A stretch of 64,000 nucleotides of DNA. Origin: QKMZ01 sp012965515. GTDB taxonomy: Bacteria; Cyanobacteriota; Vampirovibrionia; Obscuribacterales; Obscuribacteraceae. Within the stretch, counting starts at the first letter, position 1, and every line of letters starts with the position of its first letter. The notes under the pieces were generated by a model. The model ran no database searches. It saw only the letters and a program-made list of their open reading frames with translations, and had not been told where the DNA came from. Made by a program: the position numbers and the translations under genes. Positions 26,295-35,437 of this stretch are shown here, piece by piece. Where the stretch lies: the NCBI GenBank assembly GCA_937879965.1, contig CALFMP010000017.1:3980-67979 (forward strand), given 5' to 3'.

Positions 26295-26417
26295 GCCGCC
26301 CAGTTGAAGACCTCCAAACTGAACTTTTTCGATTCAATTGGAATACTTTGTCTTTTCAGAGTGGAAAGGAGTTTTGAGACCAAGAGCGACATGCATCCGC
26401 ACTAACCAAATGAGCTT

Positions 26418-26448
26418 TTTGCAAAACTAGTGCAACCGGTTTTGCAAA
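26418..26448. repeat. Inverted repeat TTTGCAAAAC-11-GTTTTGCAAA
   Basis: Perfect 10-base arms (26418-26427 and 26439-26448) just past the stop of the exported-protein gene at 26452. There is no good T-run on the minus strand, so it is a weak terminator at best. It could also be part of the recombination region. Confidence 0.55.
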
Positions 26449-26451
26449 CTT

Positions 26452-27351
26452 TTAAGGCAGAGTTCTCTGTTTCGGAAACGTCCACTCAATTTCCGGTTTT
26501 TTCTTTCGATATAAGTCCACAGCATCTTCCGGCTGAACTGTCTTTTCAGAATATTCTGCCGCTGCTGCTAATGATTCCTCGCTATATTCCGCTCGCAATA
26601 GTTTTTCGCCTTGTGGATACCAAAGGTAGAAAACGCCTTCCTTTTGAGAGTGTTCTGGACGGCTATAAGACCAAAATTTATCGGTGCTAGAACTTGCTTC
26701 CTTTAGAGTGCGCCCAAGCCCGACCACATGTGGAGTCACAACACCTACATTTCCATTAAGTTCACGATACACTTCAACTTTGACCAACGTTCCTCGACCA
26801 GCTAATTTGGGAATTCGGTCTGCAGCTGACACGGCGTTGTCTAACAACACTTTGTTCTGACGAGCAAACTGCCAATTATTCAAACCTTCACCAAATTCGG
26901 ATATAGCTGAATGCAGTTCGGGGCTAACTCTGCCTTCAGTAGATCTGGAAGCCGGCTTTCGTGACTGGTTGTTATTCTTGGATTGTGTATACGTCTCGCT
27001 TACAGATCGTTTTGAAACCGGAAGGTGGAAAGGATTTGAAGGGTTTGTGGTTGGAACTTTAGGAAAATTCTTTGAATCGGTTGGTTTTTCAGCTTGACCT
27101 AAACCTGGAAACGAATCCTTGCCTGGCACGGAGTTTGAAGGACTTCCGAGGCCTTCGAACAGTTTATGGCCACTTTTTGGAAACTGCGAATGCCCAAGTC
27201 CTGGAAATCGGTCAGTGCTGGATTGAGACCAACAAGGAACTTCCCACAGTAAGGCAATAATTGCGACTCCAGAGGAGATCAATTTCCATCTTTCTTGTCT
27301 TGCTGTTCTTTCGCCAGTTTGCATTTTACTTTGTTTACTCGGTGCGACCAT
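26452..27351 (-). CDS. Exported protein with FPGLG repeats
   Basis: 299 residues. The N-terminus has a basic region and then WKLISSGVAIIALLWEVPCW, a signal peptide or anchor ending near Cys. Residues 45-110 repeat the FPGLG/FEGLG theme (RFPGLGHS, LFEGLGSP, SFPGLGQA). The C-terminal half is a soluble domain with strands TLVKVEVYRELNGNVGVVTPHVVGLG. No known family. It starts 41 bases after the KfrA-like gene and is probably cotranscribed. Confidence 0.6.
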   Translation of the reverse strand: MVAPSKQSKMQTGERTARQERWKLISSGVAIIALLWEVPCWSQSSTDRFPGLGHSQFPKSGHKLFEGLGSPSNSVPGKDSFPGLGQAEKPTDSKNFPKVPTTNPSNPFHLPVSKRSVSETYTQSKNNNQSRKPASRSTEGRVSPELHSAISEFGEGLNNWQFARQNKVLLDNAVSAADRIPKLAGRGTLVKVEVYRELNGNVGVVTPHVVGLGRTLKEASSSTDKFWSYSRPEHSQKEGVFYLWYPQGEKLLRAEYSEESLAAAAEYSEKTVQPEDAVDLYRKKKPEIEWTFPKQRTLP

Positions 27352-27392
27352 TCTGATCTACCTGTGATTCCACACTCAAGTAAGGTCGAAAT

Positions 27393-28061
27393 TCACTTTC
27401 CCGTCAGCCAACTCCAAGCTGATTTCTTTTTTGATGCAGCTTTAGTCTGCAGTTCTGCTGCTTCTTTCAAAATGGCGTTCTCTTTATTGAGTTCCTCGAT
27501 TTGCTTTCTGAGAGCGGTAGTCTCAAAGTCTTTGAGCTTTTCCTCTTCTTCCAATTTTTTCTGTAGGTCAGGCAGCAAGCGAAGTTGAGTTTCTTTCTCC
27601 TGCAGTTCGTGTCGCAATTGGAAAATCACTTCTTTGTGCTCATCGAGCTTGTTTCCGAACTGTTCCGCAATGCTTTTTATAATTTGCTCGATTTCCATAG
27701 AAGGATTGGAGCGTGGTTTGTCTTCTGGTGAAAAGTCTTCTTCTATATATTCTTCTTCAATGCTTTCCGATTCTGCATCGACAACATCCAGATCTTCCTG
27801 ATCTTCGGGGATGTCGTCGTCAACATCTTTTGCAAACTCTGGCGTAATCCATACTTGAAGAGGTGAATTTGCCAGTTTGCCTAACCGTTTAGACTGCAGA
27901 ACCTTCTTTTTCACGTAGCGACGCAGAGTTTTTTCCGAAACACCTGTCGCCTGGACAGCATCTTGAAGGGACATCCAGCTGCCTTCTTGAGCCGATGTCT
28001 GGACAAGATGGTCAGACATCGAAGGCATTTTGATCGAGGGTTGCTTAGACAGTCTAGTCAT
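27393..28061 (-). CDS. KfrA-like HTH/coiled-coil plasmid protein
   Basis: 222 residues. Residues 30-75 hold a MerR/excisionase-like helix-turn-helix (SLQDAVQATGVSEKTLRRYVKKKVLQS). An acidic linker follows (residues 85-120), then a long coiled coil (about 125-205) full of Glu, Lys and Leu heptads. This is the plan of KfrA proteins, which autoregulate and aid plasmid partition. The GTCTAGAC repeats begin just upstream of the start and even overlap it (28051-28059), fitting autoregulation. Confidence 0.68.
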   Translation of the reverse strand: MTRLSKQPSIKMPSMSDHLVQTSAQEGSWMSLQDAVQATGVSEKTLRRYVKKKVLQSKRLGKLANSPLQVWITPEFAKDVDDDIPEDQEDLDVVDAESESIEEEYIEEDFSPEDKPRSNPSMEIEQIIKSIAEQFGNKLDEHKEVIFQLRHELQEKETQLRLLPDLQKKLEEEEKLKDFETTALRKQIEELNKENAILKEAAELQTKAASKKKSAWSWLTGK

Positions 28062-28144
28062 CGGATATATCCAAATCTAGTAACGGGCGACTTTGTCATT
28101 ATAGAGAAAAACCGTATTTGGTGCACCTGTTTTTGGTTCAAAAC

Positions 28145-28461
28145 TTTGTCTGGACAAATTGCTTTGACTGGACAGCTGGCGAAGTGTAGCCCTGTGGTGT
28201 GTTTTGGGGTGTGCTTGGGCTGTTTTGCCAGCAATGCGTGGACTGTCTAGACTTGAGTGACCGGACTGTCTAGACGTAGTTTTTCTGTTGTCTAGTCATA
28301 AACTTGACTCAAGTAAGAATATGGATCGATACCGAATCTGGTGCTGGAAAAATAAAATATGTCTTGACCGTCTAGTCCGTCTAGACATGTGCTATCTTGT
28401 CTGAGGATTGGAGCTGGACTGTCTAGACATTCTTTGTATATTCTGTCCGGTCAGTCTAGGC
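28145..28461. repeat. GTCTAGAC iteron/operator array (candidate oriV or partition site)
   Basis: GGACTGTCTAGAC occurs exactly at 28240-28252, 28263-28275 and 28416-28428. The compound GACCGTCTAGTCCGTCTAGAC lies near 28366-28386. Partial copies lie at 28288 (TTGTCTAGTC) and 28443 (TGTCCGGTCAGTCTAGG), and a relative at 28145-28158 is the dyad TTTGTC-TG-GACAAA. The array fills the gap between the divergent KfrA-like and AEP-like genes. It may be bound by either protein and could be the replication origin or a centromere. Confidence 0.7.
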
Positions 28462-28657
28462 AAAAGCTCAAAAACTAACGCAGATCAGCCCAAATAGATC
28501 TTGATCATTTCTTCTCCGGGCTTTAGGATCTGATCGATCTGTAAAAGACACCGTAAGTGGTGTCACCAAAATCAAATTTCCGTTTAATAAATACTAGAAA
28601 GAGAGACTAGCCATTAATACTCGTGAGGACCAGCAGAAGGAGTCTTCTGTACCCGCG

Positions 28658-30052
28658 TTGGCTGATAGAAACGAGCTGTCTGCATTCCTCAAGTTGTTTG
28701 CAGAACGTCATCAAACATATGTTCGCTCGAAAAGCTCTAAGACATGGCGAGCGACCAGCCAATGGCACTATCTTACTGACGACGAGCTGATCTCCAGTCT
28801 TTCAGCAGATTCATCCGTACGTCGCGCTTTTGGAGTAATAGAAAAAAGCAAGTTCCTTGTTATTCAAATAGATGGAACCAAGTCCCCAACAGCTTTTCAG
28901 ACAACTAAGAATCTCCAAAAACAGCTCCGTGACACTGGTCTTCAACCGAAAACCTTTTATATAGATGAACTGGAACTCTGGCAAATCTTTGTCTTCTTTG
29001 CCGAGTCTGTTGCTACTCGGACCGCTGTTAAGGTAGCTGCGACGTGGCTAAAGAACAACTGGTTTGATGTGGATTCGGAGGCCGTATCTATACTTCCTTC
29101 CGGCGCACCACTTCAGATTCCACTCCAAGCCAGTTTTAACTGGTTGAATGACGACCTTGTGCGCGTTGTTGCTGCATCGGAAATGTCTTTTCAGAACGCT
29201 GTTTCGATGTTCATGCAAGACTTGCGGACAAATGCTGTTGCCTATGAAACTTTTGAGAGCGCGCTGCTTCAGGTGCCGGCAATTCAATCTATCAAGGATG
29301 AAGTTCCGGAAACACTCATCGATTTCACACCGCTAGAAACTTCTGTCCAGACAGTCGAGACAGATGAGCAGATGGACTTTTCTCCCATAGAAACGCCAAT
29401 CAGTCTGGTTGAAAAGAGTGAACGGTTTTCATTTGACCTGGAAACAGAAAAGTCTGTCCAGACACAAGACAATGATTTCGAAACTGCCCTGTTGCAACTT
29501 GTTCAGACTCAGGACGACATCCTTGAAATCGAACAGGAGCAAGAGTTTCAGGCAATTGTCCATGATGACCAACTTGTCCAGTCTGACCAGACAAGTGACT
29601 ATTTTGACCCTGTTTGCATCGATCCCAATGCCTTGATTTCGACTGAGCAAATTGATTCTGACCCAGAAGACTGCGAAAAAAAGCTTTTCGCTCGAGACAA
29701 AGATGTTACTGAAGGAAATCTTGCACCACAAATTGTTGATCCGCAAAGTACAGAAGCTATCGCTGAGAATTTAGATCCGGCTGGGGATAAAGACCTTCCC
29801 GCAGAATTGGAAAGTCAGGCTCACGCTGAGGAACCAACGGTTCAAACACTTCTATTTATGCATGAAGGTGCAAATGAACGTCCGCCTCCGCGGTCAGAGA
29901 GTACTAATTCAAAGAAATCGCTATTACGAAAATCATTGTCCAGAGATGGACCCGGAAAGAAAAGGAAAGAAGTCAATGCATCTAAATATGCTGACACTGA
30001 CTGGGATTCATACGAGCAGCTGACGCTGCCGTTCGGAACAAATACGTCATAA
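28658..30052 (+). CDS. Inactive AEP-primase-like replication protein
   Basis: 464 residues from TTG 28658. The frame is open to 28598, and an ATT at 28613 has GAGAG 7 bases upstream, so a non-standard start is possible. Residues 5-165 align with the primase at 30617: FLVIQID for FAVLDID, LELWQIFVFF for SGWHLYIFF, LQIPLQASFNWLND for LRLPLQAGFAFLND. The catalytic positions are changed: the first Asp is Gln70, the His is Gln109 and the Glu is Ser144. Residues 200-400 are acidic and repetitive, and the C-terminus is basic. It probably binds DNA or partners rather than making primers. Confidence 0.65.
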   Translation: MADRNELSAFLKLFAERHQTYVRSKSSKTWRATSQWHYLTDDELISSLSADSSVRRAFGVIEKSKFLVIQIDGTKSPTAFQTTKNLQKQLRDTGLQPKTFYIDELELWQIFVFFAESVATRTAVKVAATWLKNNWFDVDSEAVSILPSGAPLQIPLQASFNWLNDDLVRVVAASEMSFQNAVSMFMQDLRTNAVAYETFESALLQVPAIQSIKDEVPETLIDFTPLETSVQTVETDEQMDFSPIETPISLVEKSERFSFDLETEKSVQTQDNDFETALLQLVQTQDDILEIEQEQEFQAIVHDDQLVQSDQTSDYFDPVCIDPNALISTEQIDSDPEDCEKKLFARDKDVTEGNLAPQIVDPQSTEAIAENLDPAGDKDLPAELESQAHAEEPTVQTLLFMHEGANERPPPRSESTNSKKSLLRKSLSRDGPGKKRKEVNASKYADTDWDSYEQLTLPFGTNTS

Positions 30053-30125
30053 ATTTGGAACTTGGATCAGGCTTATACGAAATTGCGTATAAATCTGTCA
30101 AAACAAAGCTAGAAAGCAACTGCAC

Positions 30126-30413
30126 ATGAACGAAGTCAAATACTACAGGCAGATGTTTCGCAAGAAAGGTGTGCCCTCGGCTGAAGGTCAGTGTCTGGCT
30201 CTTCGCACCATACTGATTGGACAACTAAAGCAGGAGCTTTTGCAGACAGGCATGTCTCAACGGCAGGCAGCTCAGAAACTTGGAGTTAAACAACCCAGAA
30301 TTTCTGAGATCTTGAATTTGAGCATCGACAAATTTAGCGCGGAACTTCTCGTGAAGTTCTTGTACAAGCTCGGCAAGGAGGTGACTGTAACCGTCGAAAA
30401 CAAAGAGGACTAA
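30126..30413 (+). CDS. XRE-family HTH regulator
   Basis: 95 residues. The helix-turn-helix is at about 45-75 (TGMSQRQAAQKLGVKQPRISEILN), followed by DKFSAELLVKFLYKLGKEVTVTV, the usual end of small XRE/HigA-like proteins. It lies between two AEP-like genes and may control plasmid replication or copy number. No HigB-like toxin is next to it, so antitoxin function is not supported. Confidence 0.8.
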   Translation: MNEVKYYRQMFRKKGVPSAEGQCLALRTILIGQLKQELLQTGMSQRQAAQKLGVKQPRISEILNLSIDKFSAELLVKFLYKLGKEVTVTVENKED

Positions 30414-30481
30414 ACGTTCTCAAAACAAAAGAGACGACACTTGGCGGTGCTGTCTCTTCTATAAGACCCTCACGGATCCAC

Positions 30482-30569
30482 CTAATTTTCATTCAAAAGG
30501 TTCTTGGAAGCTCCCTTTGATGAATATGTTAAAGCACGGATCCGGATAGGTCAACTCGTCGAAAATTAG
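30482..30569. repeat. Spaced inverted repeat CTAATTTTC / GAAAATTAG
   Basis: Perfect 9-base arms at 30482-30490 and 30561-30569 flank about 70 bases in the leader of the primase gene. CACGGATCC occurs twice in the same stretch (near 30470 and 30536). It may be a regulator site or a leader RNA fold controlling primase level. Confidence 0.4.
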
Positions 30570-30601
30570 AAAGAGAGTAGACTACGTCCGGCATATCAGC
30601 A

Positions 30602-30633
30602 GCGGGCTCACCTCAGGTGCAGCAGCCCGCAAG
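30602..30633 (+). promoter_or_regulatory. Hairpin enclosing primase start codon
   Basis: GCGGGCT near 30602 pairs with AGCCCGC near 30624, and CACCT-C-AGGTG pairs inside. The GTG start (30617) therefore lies within a stable stem-loop. There is no normal ribosome site at the usual distance. Such a fold could limit translation of the primase and so plasmid copy number. Confidence 0.45.
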
Positions 30634-32389
30634 ATTTCAGCGCGCAGTAATCTTTCCAGAAAGTTGGGATGACACTGTTTCTGAATTTCTCCAACTATTT
30701 CACCATCATCGATACCAATATATATATCGTCCCCATGACTCGGACTCCTGGCTTTCAGCGAATGAAGACTGGCGTCTTACCGACACTGAAATACTGAAGG
30801 CGGTAGCCGGAGTTCATCCGAAGTATCTGCTTGGTTTTCGCTTCGGCAAACAAACTCGATTTGCTGTCTTAGATATTGATGCGGAAAGTCCATATCACAA
30901 TCTTCGCTCATTCAATAAGTTGAAGAGAGTGCTCCGTGATGCCGGTATAACGCAAATGGTGCCGTTTCGTTCGAGCACAAGCAGTGGATGGCATTTGTAT
31001 ATATTTTTCGACGAGCTAGTAAACTCCCTGCATTTAAAACGAGCGCTGGTCCACCTTCTGACTTATACGGGATTTCGTATAAAGTCGGGCGAGCTAGAGA
31101 TTTTTCCTAATGTTTCACATGCATCAGCCGGCATGGGTCTGCGTCTTCCGCTTCAAGCCGGCTTCGCCTTTCTCAATGACAAGAATTTGGAGCCTGATAT
31201 AGAGAGATGGGAACTCAGTCCAACCAAAGCTCTTGATTATTTTCTGGACGCAGCTAATAGTTGCTCAAATACGCGGGCTCAGTTTGAAGAACTTCAGAAG
31301 CATGCAACTCTCTGTGCAGAAAAACTGGACAAAGTTACGTTACTGAGAGCACAGCCGAGAACACCTGGCAATGTAATTGCAATGCCGGATCGCAAAGTCA
31401 AAATCGCCGGACAACATACAGAAGAAGTTGCCGCGATTTTTTCGGTTATGCCTCCTGGCATACGTGCCGACGACTGGTTTCGTGGACGTACTTATCACGC
31501 AAGTGGTCTAAGCGGACCTTCTCAACGAGCCGATGCGATTCACTGCCTGTCTCACTATCTCTTCTACGGCGATCCAAGTTGTGCGCTGCCGGCACTTGGC
31601 TATGGATACGAGACAGAAAGAGAATTGGCCATAAAACAGATTCTCGAGTTGCGTCACAACGGCTTCAGCAAAGACCTGAATAAAGGCGACGCCGATGCAG
31701 TATCACAAATTGAACGCGCCGCCAATTGGATTCCACCACACAGGCGCCACGATAAACCAAAAAAATATGCACCGGTACAACCGATTTCCTGGGTCCGAGA
31801 AAATGCAAACCGTAAAGTTGATGCTCGCAAACGAATTCAAAGTGCTCTGGAGAAATTGAAGAGCGCTAGTGCGAAGTTCTCTACTGTCGACCTGCAAAAG
31901 TCTGCTCAGTGCTCACGCGAAACTCTATATAAGCACGAAGATATCTGGCGCCAGGCATATGAAGATCTTGCCGAAGGCTTCTTTGCAATCTGTACGGACG
32001 AATATAACGGTGTGGAGGGGGGTGGTTCCTCAGAAACCGCACCCCGGCCTCCTTCTGACAAAAAAGATGTTCCGCCTGGTCTTTTGGCCGCTAGACGCAT
32101 TATTTTTGAATTGAAAATGCGGGACCAGAAAGAGAAGCGAAAACGGGATCGCGTTATCGGGGATATTCTATTGATACGCGATGAAAAATGGCTTGCTGAA
32201 TTAATCAGACTGGAAAGAGTTGACGTCACTTTGTGCTCAATCCCTGATCTGAAATTAGCCATGGTTCTTCTTCGATCGCTTCTTGCTACTGCCTCCGATG
32301 AGCATGTGCAGGAAAGGGTTGTAAGATTGCAAACTCTATTCATTCAGCAACTTCGCATGATCGAGAGTCACTTCTTCGACGAGAGTTGA
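30617..32389 (+). CDS. AEP-family primase, plasmid replication protein
   Basis: 590 residues from GTG 30617. The archaeo-eukaryotic primase core is complete: D86-I-D88 (FAVLDIDAES), H126 in SSGWHLYIFF, E161 in ELEIFPN, then GMGLRLPLQAGFAFLND. This resembles primases of plasmids and TOTE-type elements. Residues 250-400 include WFRGRTYHASGLSGPSQR; the C-terminal part (400-590) is helical, with a possible HTH at SAQCSRETLYKH. No helicase motif is seen. Together with the iterons it is the best candidate for the replicon's Rep/primase. Confidence 0.78.
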   Translation: MQQPARFQRAVIFPESWDDTVSEFLQLFHHHRYQYIYRPHDSDSWLSANEDWRLTDTEILKAVAGVHPKYLLGFRFGKQTRFAVLDIDAESPYHNLRSFNKLKRVLRDAGITQMVPFRSSTSSGWHLYIFFDELVNSLHLKRALVHLLTYTGFRIKSGELEIFPNVSHASAGMGLRLPLQAGFAFLNDKNLEPDIERWELSPTKALDYFLDAANSCSNTRAQFEELQKHATLCAEKLDKVTLLRAQPRTPGNVIAMPDRKVKIAGQHTEEVAAIFSVMPPGIRADDWFRGRTYHASGLSGPSQRADAIHCLSHYLFYGDPSCALPALGYGYETERELAIKQILELRHNGFSKDLNKGDADAVSQIERAANWIPPHRRHDKPKKYAPVQPISWVRENANRKVDARKRIQSALEKLKSASAKFSTVDLQKSAQCSRETLYKHEDIWRQAYEDLAEGFFAICTDEYNGVEGGGSSETAPRPPSDKKDVPPGLLAARRIIFELKMRDQKEKRKRDRVIGDILLIRDEKWLAELIRLERVDVTLCSIPDLKLAMVLLRSLLATASDEHVQERVVRLQTLFIQQLRMIESHFFDES

Positions 32390-32633
32390 CGCCCGTTTCA
32401 ACTTGATTTGGTGTTGCTTTGAAAATAATTGATTGGCTTTGAAGTCCGAATAATACTAAATAGAGATCGACTAAATGCGTATCAAAATTGATGCAAATGA
32501 CAACCGATCTCGGAGATCACAGGCTGGCGAAATTTAGATCTTGCCATCTTTGTGATTTAAAGTTACAGTGAAATTGTCCGGTGGTGGCGCATGCGGTGCT
32601 ACGGTTCCGGATGATGTTTGAAGGATTAGGAAC

Positions 32634-33134
32634 ATGTTCGATTCAAATCAACATACTTTATGGGAATGGGCTTCGTGGGTCGATGGATTGAATCCATACT
32701 ACTGGCGCCAAGATTTCCGCGGACGGCTCATCCACCGAAATGCTTATGGTCTTCGCTTCCACCCATACGGCTGGGAAAAAGGGCATATACGAGCTGCCGC
32801 AGACGGTGGCAGCGACGGACTCTGGAATCTCCAGGCTGAGCATTGGCAGACCAATCTTGAGAAAGAGAACGAGCGACAACAGCGAGAAAGAGAGCGGAAG
32901 CAGGTTGATGCTTTTTTGGGGATGCTGTCAGCAACTCTTCCTTCCGAATACAAATCAACGCCCCTAAACTCTATCAGTTCACAACTGCATGCCTTTAATG
33001 GACTGTTGGCGGCGCGTTCTAACATGCCTGAGCCGACATTTGTGCCGGAAAGCAACAAACCTCGGTTTGGTTTTAGTGCGCCGACTCCCATCATGGGCGG
33101 TTTGCGAAGTTATGACCCGAGGAACGGGCTCTAG
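32634..33134 (+). CDS. HNH-fold protein
   Basis: 166 residues. The segment WEKGHIRAAADGGSDGLWNLQAEHWQTNLEK follows the HNH pattern (H, GG, N, then H/N and K), with Gly where many members have Asp before the first His. The C-terminus is proline-rich and ends SYDPRNGL. Such proteins may be nucleases, or scaffolds if metal binding is lost. The long gap upstream suggests its own promoter. Confidence 0.55.
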   Translation: MFDSNQHTLWEWASWVDGLNPYYWRQDFRGRLIHRNAYGLRFHPYGWEKGHIRAAADGGSDGLWNLQAEHWQTNLEKENERQQRERERKQVDAFLGMLSATLPSEYKSTPLNSISSQLHAFNGLLAARSNMPEPTFVPESNKPRFGFSAPTPIMGGLRSYDPRNGL

Positions 33135-33257
33135 ACCCGTCTGTCCCGAACGACCGAAGAGAGACCGAGGTGTTCTAAGCATCACGGTCTTTCTGGTTGT
33201 TGCTGCTGCTTCGCCAACATTGCCTTTTCACAGCGAGACCTTACGCAGCTAAATCTT

Positions 33258-33518
33258 TTAAACACGAATGTCAAAAAGCACTTGCTGAGCAAATTTGTCC
33301 TCGTCATTTGGCTGGTATAGAGCCACTCCAAGCCCCTGTTCTTCGGCAAGCCTACCTGCTAGTTGGAATATCTTCGTACCTTCAACGTTTTCCAAAAGAA
33401 CTTTTCTGCCAATGGAAACGCGCCACCGTCCTTGAAAGTAGTCTACGGATACATATTCATCTGGCGGTTTGAGCTGATTTGAATTTTTCATCTTTGATTG
33501 GCTCTTTATGATGTGCAT
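33258..33518 (-). CDS. Hypothetical protein, 86 aa
   Basis: A small soluble protein. The middle VSVDYFQGRWRVSIGRKVLLENVEGTKIFQLAGRLAEEQGLG looks like a beta hairpin followed by a helix. No family is recognised. It is divergent from the receiver-like gene at 33569 across about 50 bases. The final codons overlap a sequence like the TGCATGAATGTCAAAA motif of the metal region (33262-33276), probably by chance. Confidence 0.45.
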   Translation of the reverse strand: MHIIKSQSKMKNSNQLKPPDEYVSVDYFQGRWRVSIGRKVLLENVEGTKIFQLAGRLAEEQGLGVALYQPNDEDKFAQQVLFDIRV

Positions 33519-33568
33519 CTAGGCACTGACGAAAACTCTTGCTACAAAGGAGTTAGAGGAACCCTGAT

Positions 33569-33961
33569 TTGAAATTTTTTCTGGCCAGCGATTTAGAAGG
33601 TTTGCGTAGGCTTTACGCTGTCCTTGCGGAATTTGACTTTCGTTCCGCATTCACTCTCGACGATGCTTTGCGCATTTTAGATTCACCGATGAACTTTGAT
33701 TTGATCATTATAGGTGTTCATTTTGATGATTCGCGTGCAGTGGATTTGCTTAGAGAAATCAGATCGAAACCTAAATATGAGTTGACTCCTATCCTTTTTA
33801 TTCGTACGCAACCTTCCAGCATCTCACAGATTCTCGAGCAAAGCATTTTGTCTTTGAAAGATGCCTATCGAGTCAATGGATTGATTGAAACTGATTTGCT
33901 TGATGAGGATGACTGCAGGATAAGGGAGGAAATAGTAAGAATGGCAGCCCTCGATATCTGA
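33569..33961 (+). CDS. Degenerate response-regulator receiver protein
   Basis: 130 residues with receiver fold order: KFFLASDLEGLRRLYAVLAEF, FDLIIIGVHFDDSRAVDLLREIRS, then TPILFIRTQPS. Where phospho-acceptor Asp is expected (DLIIxD), this protein has Gly (DLIIIGVHFDDS), so phosphorylation at the usual place is not possible. Proteins with the GxHFD(D/E)S motif form a known atypical receiver group. No output domain or histidine kinase is nearby. Confidence 0.68.
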   Translation: MKFFLASDLEGLRRLYAVLAEFDFRSAFTLDDALRILDSPMNFDLIIIGVHFDDSRAVDLLREIRSKPKYELTPILFIRTQPSSISQILEQSILSLKDAYRVNGLIETDLLDEDDCRIREEIVRMAALDI

Positions 33962-34085
33962 ATCGATTTGTCTTTGCAGGCGCTCTGGATTTTACATTTG
34001 TGAAACTTGTTTTTGGTTGTATACAGAAAATTCACAAATTATTTCCAAAACTGTCCACTCATCAATTCTATGCTTTTGACTTGAG

Positions 34086-35333
34086 ATGCCCTATTTGCAA
34101 AAGGGAAGAGAATCCTTGCCACCATTTGATGGAAATTTCATATCGCCCTTGTCTTTTGGGATAAATCCGGCGGCTGCAAATTTAGCCAGTGATGCCTGGC
34201 AGCTGCCTTTTATGCCTGAAAGAATTCAATCAGCCGAACCCAACCAATTAAGTTTCTCGGATATTTTCAATATTGAAAAAGCCTCGTCTGATGCGTTTGC
34301 ACCTGAGATGGAAAGCGCATTGAAGAGTGCGTCGAATGTAGAATTTTCCACATCCGAAATGAACAAGCTTGCTGGAAAGGAGCCTGATTACATTGTAGGT
34401 GTTGGAGGAAAGATTACTAAAAATCCAAACAGCAGAGCCAAACCTGGAGATCCAATAAATATAGAAATACAGAACGCGCAGCAGGTCGATGAAGCGCAGA
34501 AGGCCGTCATACAAAATGTTCTAGACACCTTTCGCTCATCACATCCAGCTATGCAGCAATTTCCAAGTTCTTTCAATGACATAATGCGCTGGCTTAGAGA
34601 ATGCTCGCAGGCAATGGCTGAAGGCAGACCGCTGCCCGATTTCCCTTCAATTTCCGGTGGACCCGAAAGTGGACTGGTGTCTCAGTCTGCCTATTCTGCT
34701 TCCTCTAGAGCGCCAAGTACTGCAGGCGAAGACGGCGGTTCTGGCTCGGGTTCCGGTGGTGGGGATTCTTATTCAGGAGCGGCAGGTGGAGGAGCAGGCA
34801 GTTATAGCACAGGCTCTGTTGCAGATGGTGGAGGTACTGCTCCAACTGCTATCGATGGACTGTCACCTGCAATTAGTGCCGATGGAAGAGTTTTTCCGGT
34901 GGACGGTTTTTCAGACAAGAGCATCGGCCTACATCACGGCAGTTCTGATGGAGCAGCCGACATATTTGCTCCCGAAGGCACGCCGATTCGCTCTCTATTC
35001 GACGGCGAAGTGGTAAGCGTAGATTCGGGCGGTCTTGGCGGCAATACCATAACAATCAAACAGGCAGATGGAAAAACTGCTTACTATGCGCACATGCAGA
35101 CATTGGCGGGAAAAGAAGATGGAACTCCGCTTCAACCGGGAGACAAGATCAAAGCTGGAGATGTCGTTGGACGAGTTGGTCAAACAGGCAATGCCGCTGG
35201 CAAGGGGTCGCATCTTCATATCGGTGTAGGAGATAGCATTATTTCCGGCTCGGGACCTGACGGCGGAGCCGGTTCAAACTATAACTTGACGGGGACATTG
35301 AATTCTATTTTGCAGAGCGGACAAGTTGTTTAG
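34086..35333 (+). CDS. M23-family metallopeptidase
   Basis: 415 residues. The C-terminal domain (about 270-405) is an M23/LytM endopeptidase: GLHHGSSDGAADIFAPEGTP with His and Asp ligands, GNTITIKQADGKTAYYAHM, GDVVGRVGQTGNAAGKGSHLHIG with the HxH pair. It would cut peptide cross-links in peptidoglycan. Residues 215-265 are a Ser/Gly-rich linker. No classical signal peptide is visible at the N-terminus, so export route is uncertain. Confidence 0.82.
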   Translation: MPYLQKGRESLPPFDGNFISPLSFGINPAAANLASDAWQLPFMPERIQSAEPNQLSFSDIFNIEKASSDAFAPEMESALKSASNVEFSTSEMNKLAGKEPDYIVGVGGKITKNPNSRAKPGDPINIEIQNAQQVDEAQKAVIQNVLDTFRSSHPAMQQFPSSFNDIMRWLRECSQAMAEGRPLPDFPSISGGPESGLVSQSAYSASSRAPSTAGEDGGSGSGSGGGDSYSGAAGGGAGSYSTGSVADGGGTAPTAIDGLSPAISADGRVFPVDGFSDKSIGLHHGSSDGAADIFAPEGTPIRSLFDGEVVSVDSGGLGGNTITIKQADGKTAYYAHMQTLAGKEDGTPLQPGDKIKAGDVVGRVGQTGNAAGKGSHLHIGVGDSIISGSGPDGGAGSNYNLTGTLNSILQSGQVV

Positions 35334-35437
35334 TTTTGAAATCTATTCCACATTCCAAACTCCAGAAACAAATTTTCTGCCTCATATGAACTATCATTTT
35401 TGAGGCGTCCCGTTAAAGTTTCTATGGAGTTCAAATA

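Noticed and set aside
33262..33276. Copy of the ACGAATGTCAAAAA motif at the end of the 86-residue gene
   Set aside because: It lies within coding sequence and away from the metal block, so it is probably chance.
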